This document shows, piece after piece, positions 16,438 through 26,504 of a stretch of 64,000 bases of DNA. Every line of letters begins with the position of its first letter. Within the stretch, counting starts at the first letter, position 1. The stretch is taken from positions 46,494-110,493 of the forward strand of contig NZ_JBBWUA010000010.1 of NCBI RefSeq assembly GCF_038181555.1, read 5' to 3'. The position numbers were made by a program, and so were the translations under genes. The notes under the pieces were generated by a model, which saw only the letters and a program-made list of their open reading frames with translations, was not told the DNA's origin and did not search any database. The stretch comes from Desulfitobacterium sp038181555. GTDB taxonomy: Bacteria > Bacillota > Desulfitobacteriia > Desulfitobacteriales > Desulfitobacteriaceae.

Positions 16438-19400
16438 GAAGGGAATCATTTACCAAATTATTAAGAATTGGCGTTTTACGATTTTCTTTACGATGATTGC
16501 CATTGCTTTGGGCTTTTACAGCTATTATTTAGTCCCCAAACAGGAGAGTCCGGATGTATCGTCTCCTTATGCAGTCATCACTACCATTTATCCAGGGGCT
16601 TCTCCCGAGGATGTGGAAAAACTAGTAACCCGGGTAATTGAAGAGGGAATCAGAGAAGTGCCGGGCTACAAAACCTCGCAATCCATTACGAAAAACAGTT
16701 TGTCGGTTGTGGTGTTGGAGTTGGACTATGATGTGGATGTGAAGGAGGCTTGGAATGAGCTCGGGCAGATTATTGACGATGCCCAAGGAGATATTCCCGC
16801 GGAATGCTTAGACATAGAAGTCGATACAGAGCTTGTGGAAACGGCAGGTATGATTATCAGCCTTTCCGGTGAAGGGTATTCCTATGAGCAATTAGCAGAT
16901 TATGCTGACCAATTCAAAAGCAGGCTCGCCAAAATTGATGGAATTTCCCGTTTTACCGTATCCGGGGTTCAAAATAAAGTGGCCAAGATCGAAGTCATGA
17001 CCACGGAGTTAAATAAATACGATATCTCTCTCAATGAACTGGTTAGTCTAATCCAAGCCCAAAACCTACAGATTCCTGCTGGCTCCTTAAGCGATAATAA
17101 GGTGAAGGTTAATGTCACCTCCCCGGGTCTCTTCACTTCACTGGCAGATATCGAAAACCTGATCGTGGATGTTTCCAAAGAGACAGGGGCCCCCATCCGC
17201 TTGAAGGATGTGGCAAAAATCGCTTGGGATATCGAAGACTCCAGTTATCAACTCAAGCACAACGGGCAAAATGCGATTATGCTCAGCGGCTTCTTTGAGG
17301 AGAATCGCAATATTCTTCTCACAGGGGAAGAGATCCGGACTGAGCTGGATCAGATTAAAGCCGAAATGCCAGCTGGATTAGTTATTGACGAGATCGTTTA
17401 CCAGCCTACAGATGTAGATATAAGTGTAGCCAAGTTTTTTAGAAATCTCCTAGAGGGTATGGCTTTGGTTCTCATCGTCGTCTTTCTGGGGATGGGTTTC
17501 CGGAATGCTTTGGTGGCTTCCACTGCGGTTCCTCTCTCCATAATTCTTACCTTTATTGCTATGTATCTATTGGGAATACAGCTTCATGAAATCTCCATTG
17601 CTGCTCTGATTCTGGCTTTGGGAATTTTAGTGGATGATGCCATTGTGATTATCGATGCTATACAAGTTCATATTGACCAAGGGTTAGAAAAAATGGAGGC
17701 CTGTATCAAGGGTATGAAACAGGCCGTGATTCCGGTTTTTTCTGCCACCTTAACCATCGTGGCAGCTTTTTCACCCATGCTTTTTGTCCCCGGTCCGGCA
17801 GGGGAATTCCTCAGGTCCTTACCCCAAACTGTTATTATTTCCGTCGTGGCGTCGTTTTTGGTCGCTATTACGGTTACCCCGGTTTTAGCCTATTTGTTCT
17901 TCGATAAGTTAAAAGAAGATAGCGGTAAAAAAGCGATCCTCCGTCGTTTTTATGAGTACTTCCTAAGAATTGGCATGACTTATAAGAAGACGACGGTTCT
18001 TGCCTCCGTTCTGCTCATTGCCTTAGCGAGCTATAGTGCCATGCAGCTTCATATTGAGTTCTTCCCTAAGGCTGATAAAAATGTCTTCTATATCAATCTT
18101 CATTCGGAAAGTGCCTCAGATATCGGGGCTACGGCAAAGCTTGCTAAGCAGGTGGAAGAGATTCTGCAAAGCAATGAGGAGGTCATCAGCTATTCTACAG
18201 CAGTGGGGGAGGGTTTGCCCAAGTTCTATATTACTTTACCCAAAGCTACCCCCTCCAAGGACTTTGGCCAGATCATGCTGAAAGTGAATCTGGAAAACAG
18301 TGAATTTACGAATAATGAAGAATTAGCTCTCCATATCCAAGAGCAGCTCGACGGGCAATTAGTTGGCGGAACGGCGGATGTGTTGCTCTTGGAGAAGGCT
18401 TTCCCCGGGGCTCCTCTGGAAATCAGAGTCAGTGGCGAGGATCCTTTGCAAGTTAGAGATGCCGTGGCCTTGATTCGCCAAGAGCTTGAGGGAATTGCCG
18501 GGTCCATGAATGTGGAGGATGATTACGCCGCCAATGAGTATGAATTTGTCGTGGATGTGGATACAGAGCGGGCCATTTCCATGGGCATGACCAATTATGA
18601 TATTCAACGGCAGATCAATATCGCTCTAAGCGGCGTAGAAGCTTCCGTATTCCGCCTTGCCGGCAATGAGTACTCGATTATTGTCCAAGGGGATATAGAG
18701 ACTAAGGAAGACTTAGAAAACCTAGCCATCAAATCCTCCCTAACCGGCAATAAGATGCTCCTGAAGCAATTAGGGGAAATCCATCTTCAATCCACTGTGC
18801 CGACAATTAACAAGTATGACGGGGTTCGGGCGGTGACGATTTCCGGTAAAGTTCAACCAGGCTTTAGTGCCGTGACCATCGAGAACACCCTGAAGCAAAG
18901 GCTGGAATCATCAGGCTTCGATTTTTCAGAGCTGACTCTGAGCTATGAAGGGGAAGCCAAGGATATCAAGGATAATTTCGGTAGTCTGGGCATCACCGCG
19001 ATTTTTGCGCTCTTCCTGATCTATATCATCCTGATGATCCAGTTCCGCTCCTTTTTGCAGCCGGCAATCATTTTTATTACCATACCCTTATCCATCATCG
19101 GCGTAGTTGCCGGACTGATTTTATTCAGCCAGCCCTTATCCTTCACCGCTTTGGTAGGGGTAGTCAGCCTCATGGGTCTGGTTATTCGGAACGCCATCCT
19201 GCTTATTGAGTTTATCAAGTTAGCCCGGGAAGAGGGAATGACCATCGACGAGGCCTGCACCTTCGCTGTCCATCGTCGTTATCGTCCCATCATTCTGGCC
19301 GCGGTGACCACTGTGATCGGTCTGGTACCCTTGGCCCTTTCGGGAAGTGATTTATTCACCCCCATGTCCGTGGCCTTGATGTGCGGACTCCTAGTCTCAA

Positions 19401-19510
19401 CACTCTTTACTCTAGTAGTTGTTCCGGTACTGTATAGTCTCCTCGTTAGGGAAGATAAAGAAAAAATATCTACTCCGTTGGGGAATCAGGACTTGGGGCA
19501 GTCTGTTTAG
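16427..19510 (+). CDS. RND family efflux transporter (AcrB/HAE1-like)
   Basis: 1027 residues with the RND topology: one N-terminal membrane helix, a large extracytoplasmic loop, five or six helices, a second loop, and the final helices. The proton-relay acidic pair is present (GILVDDAIVIIDA, Asp403/404). The Lys that pairs with it in AcrB (AKNAIL) is Arg921 here (IRNAILLIEF). The ATG at 16427 overlaps the adaptor gene. Other in-frame upstream codons lie inside that gene and are unlikely starts. The substrate is unknown; TetR control suggests a toxic organic compound or drug. Confidence 0.9.
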   Translation: MSNKKGIIYQIIKNWRFTIFFTMIAIALGFYSYYLVPKQESPDVSSPYAVITTIYPGASPEDVEKLVTRVIEEGIREVPGYKTSQSITKNSLSVVVLELDYDVDVKEAWNELGQIIDDAQGDIPAECLDIEVDTELVETAGMIISLSGEGYSYEQLADYADQFKSRLAKIDGISRFTVSGVQNKVAKIEVMTTELNKYDISLNELVSLIQAQNLQIPAGSLSDNKVKVNVTSPGLFTSLADIENLIVDVSKETGAPIRLKDVAKIAWDIEDSSYQLKHNGQNAIMLSGFFEENRNILLTGEEIRTELDQIKAEMPAGLVIDEIVYQPTDVDISVAKFFRNLLEGMALVLIVVFLGMGFRNALVASTAVPLSIILTFIAMYLLGIQLHEISIAALILALGILVDDAIVIIDAIQVHIDQGLEKMEACIKGMKQAVIPVFSATLTIVAAFSPMLFVPGPAGEFLRSLPQTVIISVVASFLVAITVTPVLAYLFFDKLKEDSGKKAILRRFYEYFLRIGMTYKKTTVLASVLLIALASYSAMQLHIEFFPKADKNVFYINLHSESASDIGATAKLAKQVEEILQSNEEVISYSTAVGEGLPKFYITLPKATPSKDFGQIMLKVNLENSEFTNNEELALHIQEQLDGQLVGGTADVLLLEKAFPGAPLEIRVSGEDPLQVRDAVALIRQELEGIAGSMNVEDDYAANEYEFVVDVDTERAISMGMTNYDIQRQINIALSGVEASVFRLAGNEYSIIVQGDIETKEDLENLAIKSSLTGNKMLLKQLGEIHLQSTVPTINKYDGVRAVTISGKVQPGFSAVTIENTLKQRLESSGFDFSELTLSYEGEAKDIKDNFGSLGITAIFALFLIYIILMIQFRSFLQPAIIFITIPLSIIGVVAGLILFSQPLSFTALVGVVSLMGLVIRNAILLIEFIKLAREEGMTIDEACTFAVHRRYRPIILAAVTTVIGLVPLALSGSDLFTPMSVALMCGLLVSTLFTLVVVPVLYSLLVREDKEKISTPLGNQDLGQSV

Positions 19511-19541
19511 CTCTCCTAAGTTCCTCTAAGTGCTCCCAAGC

Positions 19542-20852
19542 TTATTCTTCTTCCCCTGCCGCCAATAAAGCAGCGCTTTCTTCCACAGGCAGGCTCTGTA
19601 CATCTTTGAGCTTGCGACCGATGGACCGCGACTTACGAGTCGCGGTTTCTATCGTATTACTAGCTTCTTGGAGCTTTTTCTGGGTTTTTTCGAGGATCTC
19701 GGTAAACTTACCAAACTCGGTCTTTACGGCACTGAGAAGGTTCCAGACTTCACTGGAACGTTTTTCGATGGCCAGGGTTCTAAAGCCCATTTGGAGGCTG
19801 TTGAGCAGAGCGGCTAAAGTCGTCGGACCGGCAATCACGACTTTATAGTCTCTCTGCAACATTTCACAGAGACCGGGACGACGGAGAACTTCCGCATAGA
19901 GCCCCTCAATGGGGAGGAAAAGAATAGCGAAATCCGTGGTGTTCGGTGGATCGATATATTTCTCGTGTATGGATTTACCTTCGGCTTTAATGCGGTATTC
20001 TAAAGCTTTTTGAGCTTCGGCAATACGAGGAAGATCACATTGCTCTTGGGCATCGAGTAGACGGTCATAATCTTCGATAGGAAATTTCGCATCGATAGGT
20101 AGATAGATAAGGCGACCCTCACCGTCTTTAGCCGGGATATTGATGGCAAATTCTACACGATCCTTGCTCCCGGCCTTGGTAACCACGTTTGTGGAATATT
20201 GGTCGGCGGTGAGGATTTGTTCGAGTAAAGTACCCAATTGAACCTCACCCCAGGTTCCCCGAGTTTTCACATTGGTTAGGACTTTTTTCAAATCCCCGAC
20301 ACCTGAAGCCAGCGTTTGCATTTCGCCGAGCCCTTTATGGACTTGTTCCAGACGATCGCTGACCATTTTAAAGGATTCGCCAAGTCGTTGTTCTAGGGTA
20401 GAGGTCAGCTTTTCATCGACGGTGACCCGCATGAGCTCAAGCTTTTGAGCATTATCTTGCTGGATAAGCAGGAGCCGTTCTTCAAGAGTTTTACGCATAA
20501 GCTCAAGCTTCTGCTCAGTAGTCTGGGAAAGGGTATTCATTTGTTTGGCGAAGATATCCAGCTGGCTGCGCTGAAGGCTAGCAATCTCTGCCATCTGAGT
20601 CAACTGAGAGTCGTTGAAGCGTTTTAGGGATTGGCTCATTTCCTCTCTGCCTTGTCGGGAGAGGGAGTGGCTTTCCTCCCGGTTCCGCGCTAATTCTTCC
20701 TGAGAAAGTCGTTCCTGACGTTCCAAGTTTTTTTCCAGGTGAGTCATTTGATTTTCTAAGTGTGTCAGCTTTGCTGTCTTAATTAAGAGTAGGATAAGTA
20801 AAAGGATGGCAAGCGCGGCAAGAGCACCATTCACAATAGGCAAAAAATCCAT
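19542..20852 (-). CDS. rmuC: DNA recombination protein RmuC
   Basis: 436 residues. An N-terminal membrane anchor (IVNGALAALAILLLILLLI) is followed by a long coiled coil (residues about 28-165) and the RmuC nuclease-like domain (about 170-400). The latter has TRGTWGEVQLGTLLEQIL and the acidic/lysine core IYLPIDAKFPIEDYDRL. RmuC restrains rearrangements at inverted repeats, presumably by processing DNA ends. It is convergent with the RND operon and divergent from htpG. Confidence 0.92.
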   Translation of the reverse strand: MDFLPIVNGALAALAILLLILLLIKTAKLTHLENQMTHLEKNLERQERLSQEELARNREESHSLSRQGREEMSQSLKRFNDSQLTQMAEIASLQRSQLDIFAKQMNTLSQTTEQKLELMRKTLEERLLLIQQDNAQKLELMRVTVDEKLTSTLEQRLGESFKMVSDRLEQVHKGLGEMQTLASGVGDLKKVLTNVKTRGTWGEVQLGTLLEQILTADQYSTNVVTKAGSKDRVEFAINIPAKDGEGRLIYLPIDAKFPIEDYDRLLDAQEQCDLPRIAEAQKALEYRIKAEGKSIHEKYIDPPNTTDFAILFLPIEGLYAEVLRRPGLCEMLQRDYKVVIAGPTTLAALLNSLQMGFRTLAIEKRSSEVWNLLSAVKTEFGKFTEILEKTQKKLQEASNTIETATRKSRSIGRKLKDVQSLPVEESAALLAAGEEE

Positions 20853-21016
20853 TAGGTTCCCTCCATATAATTAGGCCTGGTGGCCCTTGTTCTCTGAGTC
20901 CATCTCATTTTACCATAATTAGTTGACGTTTTTATGAGTAGCTTGCACCTCTGACCAAATTTGATTAAAATATAGGTAGTACACATTAATTACATATTTT
21001 GGAGGGTTTAAACACA

Positions 21017-22858
21017 ATGAGTCAGATGGAGACAAAAGAATTTCAAACAGAAATTAGGCAGCTACTTGATATCGTAATTAATTCTCTTTATACAGATCGT
21101 GAGATATTTCTACGCGAGCTTGTATCGAATGCTGCCGATGCTTCTGAAAAGCTGAGGTATATTCAACTTACTGGACAGGAGCTCAAGGACCAAGATCTGC
21201 CTTTGGAGATTCGGATTACTTCTGATGAGAACGCCCATACCTTAACCATTGCTGATTCTGGTATTGGTATGACGAAGGACGATTTAATCGAAAACTTAGG
21301 GACGATTGCCCATTCAGGATCGAAAGCCTTTGTTCAGCGTTTAGCGGAAGCGGGAGATAACAAGGATGTGAATCTGATTGGTCAGTTCGGGGTCGGCTTT
21401 TATTCCGCCTTTATGGTAGCTGATAAAGTAACTTTGACCACTCGCTCCTATCAGCCGGAGGCCCTAGGTTACCGCTGGGAATCGGATGGGAGAGGGGATT
21501 ACAGCATTGCTGAGGAAGAGGATCTCCCTCGGGGAACTCAGATTACCCTTCATCTCAAGGAAGATGCCGAGGATTTTGCGAAGGCTGACACAGTGAAGCG
21601 TATTATTAAGCAGTACTCCAGCTTTGTACCCTATCCCGTCTTCGTCAATGATGAAAAGATCAATACGGTCCAAGCATTGTGGACCAAGAATAAAAATGAA
21701 GTCTCAGATGAGGAGTATACTGAATTCTATAAGTACATTGCTAATGCCTTTGATGAGCCTTTGCTGAAAATGCATTTTTCCTCGGATGCCCCCATTAATA
21801 TTAATACCTTGTTGTTCGTGCCAAGTTCGAATATGGAGAAATTCGGCTTTGGCCGGATGGACACCGGTATTAATTTGTATTGCAAAAAGGTTCTCATTCA
21901 AGAAAAGGCCAAGGACATTCTCCCAGAATGGTTGCGTTTTGTGCGCGGGGTCATTGACAGCGAGGAGCTTCCCTTGAACATCTCCCGGGAAACCATGCAA
22001 GATAGCGCTTTAGTAGCCAAGCTAAATAAAGTGGTGACCAGTCGTTTTCTGAAGTTCTTAGATGAACAGGCGAAGAATGAGCCGGAGAAATTCAAGACTT
22101 TCTGGAGTGAGTTCAGCATTTTCCTTAAGGAAGGCGCCGCCAATGACTTCACCCATCGTCAGGAGATTTTGAAGCTCTTGCGTTTTGAGTCCTCAAAAAC
22201 TGGGGAAGGCGAGTTAATCTCCTTAGGGGATTATGTGAGTCGGATGAAGGAAGGTCAAGAGTCGATTTACTTCATCAATGGGCCAACTCGCGAGATTATT
22301 GAAAAGGGTCCCTATTTGGAAGTATTCAAAGATAAGGATTATGAGGTCATATATACCTATGAAGGCATTGATGACTATGTCTTTGATATGATTCGTGAAT
22401 ATGAAGGAAAACGCTTGATTTCTGCTGACCATGATGATTTGAAGCTGACAGATTCTGAGGTGAAGGAAGGGGAGCAGCTCTTATCTGAAGAGGAATTGCA
22501 GGCCTTTAATGGCTGGCTCAAAGAAATATTGGGCGCAAAAGTCACGGAGGTTAGGGAGTCAAAGCGTCTAGTGGACAGCCCGGCAATTATCCTGAGTCAT
22601 TATGGCACACACAGTATGCAACGGATGATGCAGCTTATGAACCGAGATCTGCAGGATGTTCCTCCCGGTATTTTGGAAATTAACCCGAAGCATGGCTTAA
22701 TTCAACGTCTCAATGAATTGAGAAAGCAGGAAGATTCCTTTGCTCCACTGGCAGCTGAACAGCTCTTCGCCAATGCTCAGATTGCAGCCGGAATCATCGT
22801 GGATCCCCGTAGTATGGTCAATCGCTTAAATGAGATTTTGGAGAAAGCTTTAAATTAA
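21017..22858 (+). CDS. htpG: Molecular chaperone HtpG (Hsp90)
   Basis: 613 residues, full length for bacterial Hsp90. The N-terminal GHKL ATPase shows REIFLRELVSNAADA, DSGIGMTKDDL and GQFGVGFYSAFMVADK. The middle domain has the catalytic Arg region LPLNISRETMQ, and the C-terminal dimerisation domain is intact. The ATG at 21017 (MSQMETKEFQTE) is chosen with GGAGGG upstream; the in-frame upstream ATG would include the ribosome site. No CIRCE-type operator is evident. It is followed by a strong terminator. Confidence 0.95.
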   Translation: MSQMETKEFQTEIRQLLDIVINSLYTDREIFLRELVSNAADASEKLRYIQLTGQELKDQDLPLEIRITSDENAHTLTIADSGIGMTKDDLIENLGTIAHSGSKAFVQRLAEAGDNKDVNLIGQFGVGFYSAFMVADKVTLTTRSYQPEALGYRWESDGRGDYSIAEEEDLPRGTQITLHLKEDAEDFAKADTVKRIIKQYSSFVPYPVFVNDEKINTVQALWTKNKNEVSDEEYTEFYKYIANAFDEPLLKMHFSSDAPININTLLFVPSSNMEKFGFGRMDTGINLYCKKVLIQEKAKDILPEWLRFVRGVIDSEELPLNISRETMQDSALVAKLNKVVTSRFLKFLDEQAKNEPEKFKTFWSEFSIFLKEGAANDFTHRQEILKLLRFESSKTGEGELISLGDYVSRMKEGQESIYFINGPTREIIEKGPYLEVFKDKDYEVIYTYEGIDDYVFDMIREYEGKRLISADHDDLKLTDSEVKEGEQLLSEEELQAFNGWLKEILGAKVTEVRESKRLVDSPAIILSHYGTHSMQRMMQLMNRDLQDVPPGILEINPKHGLIQRLNELRKQEDSFAPLAAEQLFANAQIAAGIIVDPRSMVNRLNEILEKALN

Positions 22859-22901
22859 GAGAATTAAATTTACATGGTAACTCTATCGTGTATATAGCCA
22901 A

Positions 22902-22938
22902 AATAGCCAGGGGGCTGATACCCCCTGGCTATTACTAT
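22902..22938. terminator. Bidirectional terminator after htpG
   Basis: A 13-bp stem AATAGCCAGGGGG / CCCCCTGGCTATT with 6-base loop (22902-22933). It lies between convergent htpG and the Bfd-like gene. Confidence 0.85.
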
Positions 22939-22944
22939 AGAAAC

Positions 22945-23289
22945 TTATCTTCCTAAATCAATGATGTTTTGAATTAAGCCCTTACACTTCCCACATTCCT
23001 CACCAGTGACCTCGTCTACTCCTGTACCCGCTCCGGTAACCTCGCTAACTTTTTCCACAGTATCGGCACCTGCTTTAACTGCGGCGACTACAGTTGCTAA
23101 GGAAACCTTTTTACATCCGCAAACAGAGCTAAGAATAGTTTCTAATTCGGATTGACAGCCCTCACATTCAGTACAAACTCCTGCACTGGCGGCTATTTCT
23201 TCTTTTGTCCTTGCTCCTGCCGTCATTGCCTTTCTAATTGACACGTAGTCGACATTATTCTTAGTGCAAATTATTCTATTACCTGCCAT
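22945..23289 (-). CDS. Tandem Bfd-like [2Fe-2S]-binding protein
   Basis: 114 residues made of two copies of the BFD-like (2Fe-2S) domain. Copy one has Cys at ICTKNN and then VCTECEGCQSELETIL. Copy two has VCGCKKVS and then ECGKCKGLIQNII. Each copy keeps the helical insert between the Cys pairs (SIRKAMTAGARTKEEI / TVVAAVKAGADTVEKV). Single-domain relatives mobilise iron from bacterioferritin or serve as electron-transfer modules. The doubled form suggests a small two-cluster ferredoxin; its partner is unknown. The neighbouring large Fe-S oxidoreductase is divergent. Confidence 0.75.
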   Translation of the reverse strand: MAGNRIICTKNNVDYVSIRKAMTAGARTKEEIAASAGVCTECEGCQSELETILSSVCGCKKVSLATVVAAVKAGADTVEKVSEVTGAGTGVDEVTGEECGKCKGLIQNIIDLGR

Positions 23290-23534
23290 ATTAATATCCC
23301 CTTTTTGACTGTTTCTGCTCTTTTCTATTATAACATACTAAGTTTTTACCAGCCAGAACAGTTAGCTGACTACAATTCATTGTAGATTATACTTATACGA
23401 AAATTAAAGTTGTAATTATTTTAAAGGATATTCAGGATAAAAATAGAATGAAATATGAAGCTTGTCATAAAGGAGAATCTTCGATCGAAAATTGGCTAAA
23501 ACTAACCTATCAGATAAAGGAAGGACGTGAAGTC

Positions 23535-26471
23535 ATGACTCATTGGCAAAGTGGAACGAAGTCAATCAATTATGATTTGAATCCAAGTGACCCCCGTAAC
23601 CTAAAACAGAAGGAAGAAGATCTGAAAGGGCTTCCTCAAGAATATCAGAGTTTTTATCGTGAGGTCGCCCAATTCATACCCTATCAGCGGATTTTTATTG
23701 ATCCCTTTTATACCTTGGGTTATGGTATTGATGCCAGCTTTTACCGACTCATTCCGAAGATTGTTATTCGTGTGCAGAATGACGCCGAGATAGGAGAAAT
23801 TCTTCGTCTTTCCCAGAAAACAAAGATCCCCGTGACCTTTCGCACAGCGGGTACCAGTCTATCCGGTCAGGCTTTGACGGATTCCGTGCTCTTGGTGCTC
23901 CAAGGGTCTTGGCGGCATTATCATGTCCACGAGGGAGGGAAGAAGATTAGCTTGGAGCCGGGTATTCTCGGGGTCGAAGCGAATCGTTATCTCCGCTCCT
24001 TTAAACGTAAAATCGGACCCGACCCCGCTTCCATCGATCACTGTATGATTGGGGGGATTGCGGCTAACAATGCCAGCGGGATGTGCTGCGGTACTGCCGA
24101 CAACAGCTATAAGACTGTGGAAGAGATGCGGATTATTTTTGATGATGGGACGATTTTGGATACTGCGGATACCGCTTCCCGTCAGTATTTCATGGAGCGT
24201 AAGGCTGATCTCATCCGTCAAATCGAGGCAATACGCGATGAGATTAATGCTGACCCAGACCTCGTAGCGATGATTCACAAAAAATATAAGATCAAAAATA
24301 CAACGGGATATAGCATCAACGCTTTTGTTGATTTCCATGATCCGATCGAGATTATTAAGCATATCATCATCGGCTCAGAAGGGACCTTAGGCTTTATATC
24401 TCAAATTACTTATAAAACAGTCATTGATTATGACCATAAAGCCTCAGCCTTAATCATTTACCCCGATATGGATCATGCTTGTCATGCGGTGATGAGACTC
24501 ACCCGAGATTTAGTAGCAGCTGCGGAAATGATGGACCGTGCTTCCTTAAGGTCTGTTGAAGATGCACCGGGAATGCCGGAGTATTTAAAAACCCTTTCCG
24601 ATACGGCGACGGCCCTCTTAGTTGAAGTGCGTTCGGCGAAACCAGAGGAGCTCGATCAATACATAAAGAAGACAACCTCTGTCTTAGAAGATATCCCCAC
24701 GGTATTTCCCATTCAATTCACGGCAGTTAACTCAGAATATGAAACGTTCTGGAAAATTCGCAAGGATATTTTTCCCGCAGTAGGTGGGGTTCGTCCCCAG
24801 GGGACAGCGGTGCTCATTGAAGATGTGGCTTTTCCTTTGGATCGCTTAGCCGAGGCTACAGCTGATCTGCGCAATAGTCTCAACAAATTTGGTTACACCG
24901 ATGCCATCATCTACGGGCATGCCTTAGATGGCAACTGGCACTTTATCTTTACGCCAAAGTTTGATACCGATGCAGAAATCGCTCGCTATGAGGGCTTGAT
25001 GAACGAAGTCAATGAGTTCGTGGTTAAAAAATATAATGGTTCACTGAAAGCAGAGCATGGGACAGGCAGGAATATGGCTCCCTTCGTGGAATTAGAATGG
25101 GGAAGCAAAGCCTATGAGCTGATGCGTCGACTAAAGTCTGCCTTTGATCCCCACAATCTTTTAAACCCCGGGGTCATCATCAATGATAATAAAAACGTTC
25201 ATCTTGAGAACTTGAAAGTCATGCCTCAGTCTCATGAAACCATCGATAGCTGTACTAACTGTGGCTTCTGCCAGGACATCTGTCCATCCAAGCACTTAAC
25301 GACCACTCCGCGCATGCGCATTATTCTCCAACGGGAGATATCTCACCTGAAACGAACCGGTAAAGACCCAGAGCGGCTGATGCGTTTACTTAAGGATTAT
25401 GACTATGCAGGGAATGCGACCTGCGCGACGGATGGCCTTTGTGCTACTTCCTGTCCTCTCAACATCAATACCGGGGACAGTTCCAAATATCTGCGTTCAC
25501 AGGCCATTACCCCGGCTACGCGTAAGATTGCTACAGCTCTAGCCAAGAATATGAATGGGGTTACTGGCATCATGCGTGTCGGGTTAGGTGTTGTTGATGG
25601 GACCCACTCCTTACTAGGTAGTCGCCTAATGGGTAGTTTGGCAAAAACCGCCCGTGGGGTTTCTCAAAGCAAGATTCCTTTGTGGAATTCATGGATGCCT
25701 AGCAAAGGCCATGGCAAGGTGAAGCCTCTGCACCCGATTTACACCGCCAAGAATGGGGAAGTGCTAAAGGTAGTGTATTTCCCAAGCTGTATCAGTCGTT
25801 CCATGGGACCGGCTCGCAAGGATAAGGATCAAAGACCCTTGAGTGAAGTGATGTGCTCCATCCTTGCTAAGGCAGGTTATGAAGTGATTATTCCGGCGGG
25901 TCTAGATAAGCTCTGTTGCGGAATGCCTTGGGAGAGTAAAGGCTTCTTTGACATCGCTGATGAGAAAAGTGCGGAATTAGAAAAGGTTCTGCTTCAAGCC
26001 AGCGAAAATGGCAAATACCCGATTGTCTGTGATACCAGTCCCTGCCTGTATCGGATGAAGCGAGCTTTTAAATCCGGTATTGAGCTTCATGAGTCCGTGG
26101 AATTTACCCATGACTTTTTGCTGCACCGCTTGCATTTTCAACCGGTTCCGGAGACAATTGCTATCCATGTGACCTGCAGCTCCATTAAGATGCGCCTAAG
26201 TGAAAAATTCAAGGCTGTGGCGGAGGCCTGTGCCGAAAAGGTAATTATTCCGGATGATGTGCATTGCTGCGGTTTTGCCGGGGATAAGGGCTTTACTTAT
26301 CCCGAATTAAATCAAGCAGCCTTAGCCGGGTTGAGTCAAGCCATTACTGACGATTGTACCGGTGGGTATTCCAACAGCCGGACCTGTGAGATTGGTCTTT
26401 CGGCTCACAGTGGAATAAGCTATCAATCCTTAGTCTACCTCGTGGATCGTTGCTCGAGTCCGCTACGTTAA
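23535..26471 (+). CDS. FAD-linked oxidase / Fe-S (CCG) oxidoreductase, D-2-hydroxyacid dehydrogenase type
   Basis: About 979 residues fusing a GlcD-like FAD domain to an Fe-S domain. The PCMH FAD region shows TFRTAGTSLSGQALTDS, and the FAD-oxidase C-domain contains KAEHGTGRN. Then come two ferredoxin-like clusters (CTNCGFCQDICPSKH and CATDGLCATSCPLNI) and two CCG motifs (CCGMPWE, CCGFAGDKGF). This architecture is known for D-lactate or glycolate dehydrogenases that pass electrons to quinone or another carrier. The specific acid is not inferable. The ATG at 23535 has AGGA upstream; an ATG at 23448 in frame is possible but less family-like. Confidence 0.85.
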   Translation: MTHWQSGTKSINYDLNPSDPRNLKQKEEDLKGLPQEYQSFYREVAQFIPYQRIFIDPFYTLGYGIDASFYRLIPKIVIRVQNDAEIGEILRLSQKTKIPVTFRTAGTSLSGQALTDSVLLVLQGSWRHYHVHEGGKKISLEPGILGVEANRYLRSFKRKIGPDPASIDHCMIGGIAANNASGMCCGTADNSYKTVEEMRIIFDDGTILDTADTASRQYFMERKADLIRQIEAIRDEINADPDLVAMIHKKYKIKNTTGYSINAFVDFHDPIEIIKHIIIGSEGTLGFISQITYKTVIDYDHKASALIIYPDMDHACHAVMRLTRDLVAAAEMMDRASLRSVEDAPGMPEYLKTLSDTATALLVEVRSAKPEELDQYIKKTTSVLEDIPTVFPIQFTAVNSEYETFWKIRKDIFPAVGGVRPQGTAVLIEDVAFPLDRLAEATADLRNSLNKFGYTDAIIYGHALDGNWHFIFTPKFDTDAEIARYEGLMNEVNEFVVKKYNGSLKAEHGTGRNMAPFVELEWGSKAYELMRRLKSAFDPHNLLNPGVIINDNKNVHLENLKVMPQSHETIDSCTNCGFCQDICPSKHLTTTPRMRIILQREISHLKRTGKDPERLMRLLKDYDYAGNATCATDGLCATSCPLNINTGDSSKYLRSQAITPATRKIATALAKNMNGVTGIMRVGLGVVDGTHSLLGSRLMGSLAKTARGVSQSKIPLWNSWMPSKGHGKVKPLHPIYTAKNGEVLKVVYFPSCISRSMGPARKDKDQRPLSEVMCSILAKAGYEVIIPAGLDKLCCGMPWESKGFFDIADEKSAELEKVLLQASENGKYPIVCDTSPCLYRMKRAFKSGIELHESVEFTHDFLLHRLHFQPVPETIAIHVTCSSIKMRLSEKFKAVAEACAEKVIIPDDVHCCGFAGDKGFTYPELNQAALAGLSQAITDDCTGGYSNSRTCEIGLSAHSGISYQSLVYLVDRCSSPLR

Positions 26472-26504
26472 AACAGGTTGCGCTAAAATGACGGGAGTGT
26501 CTTC

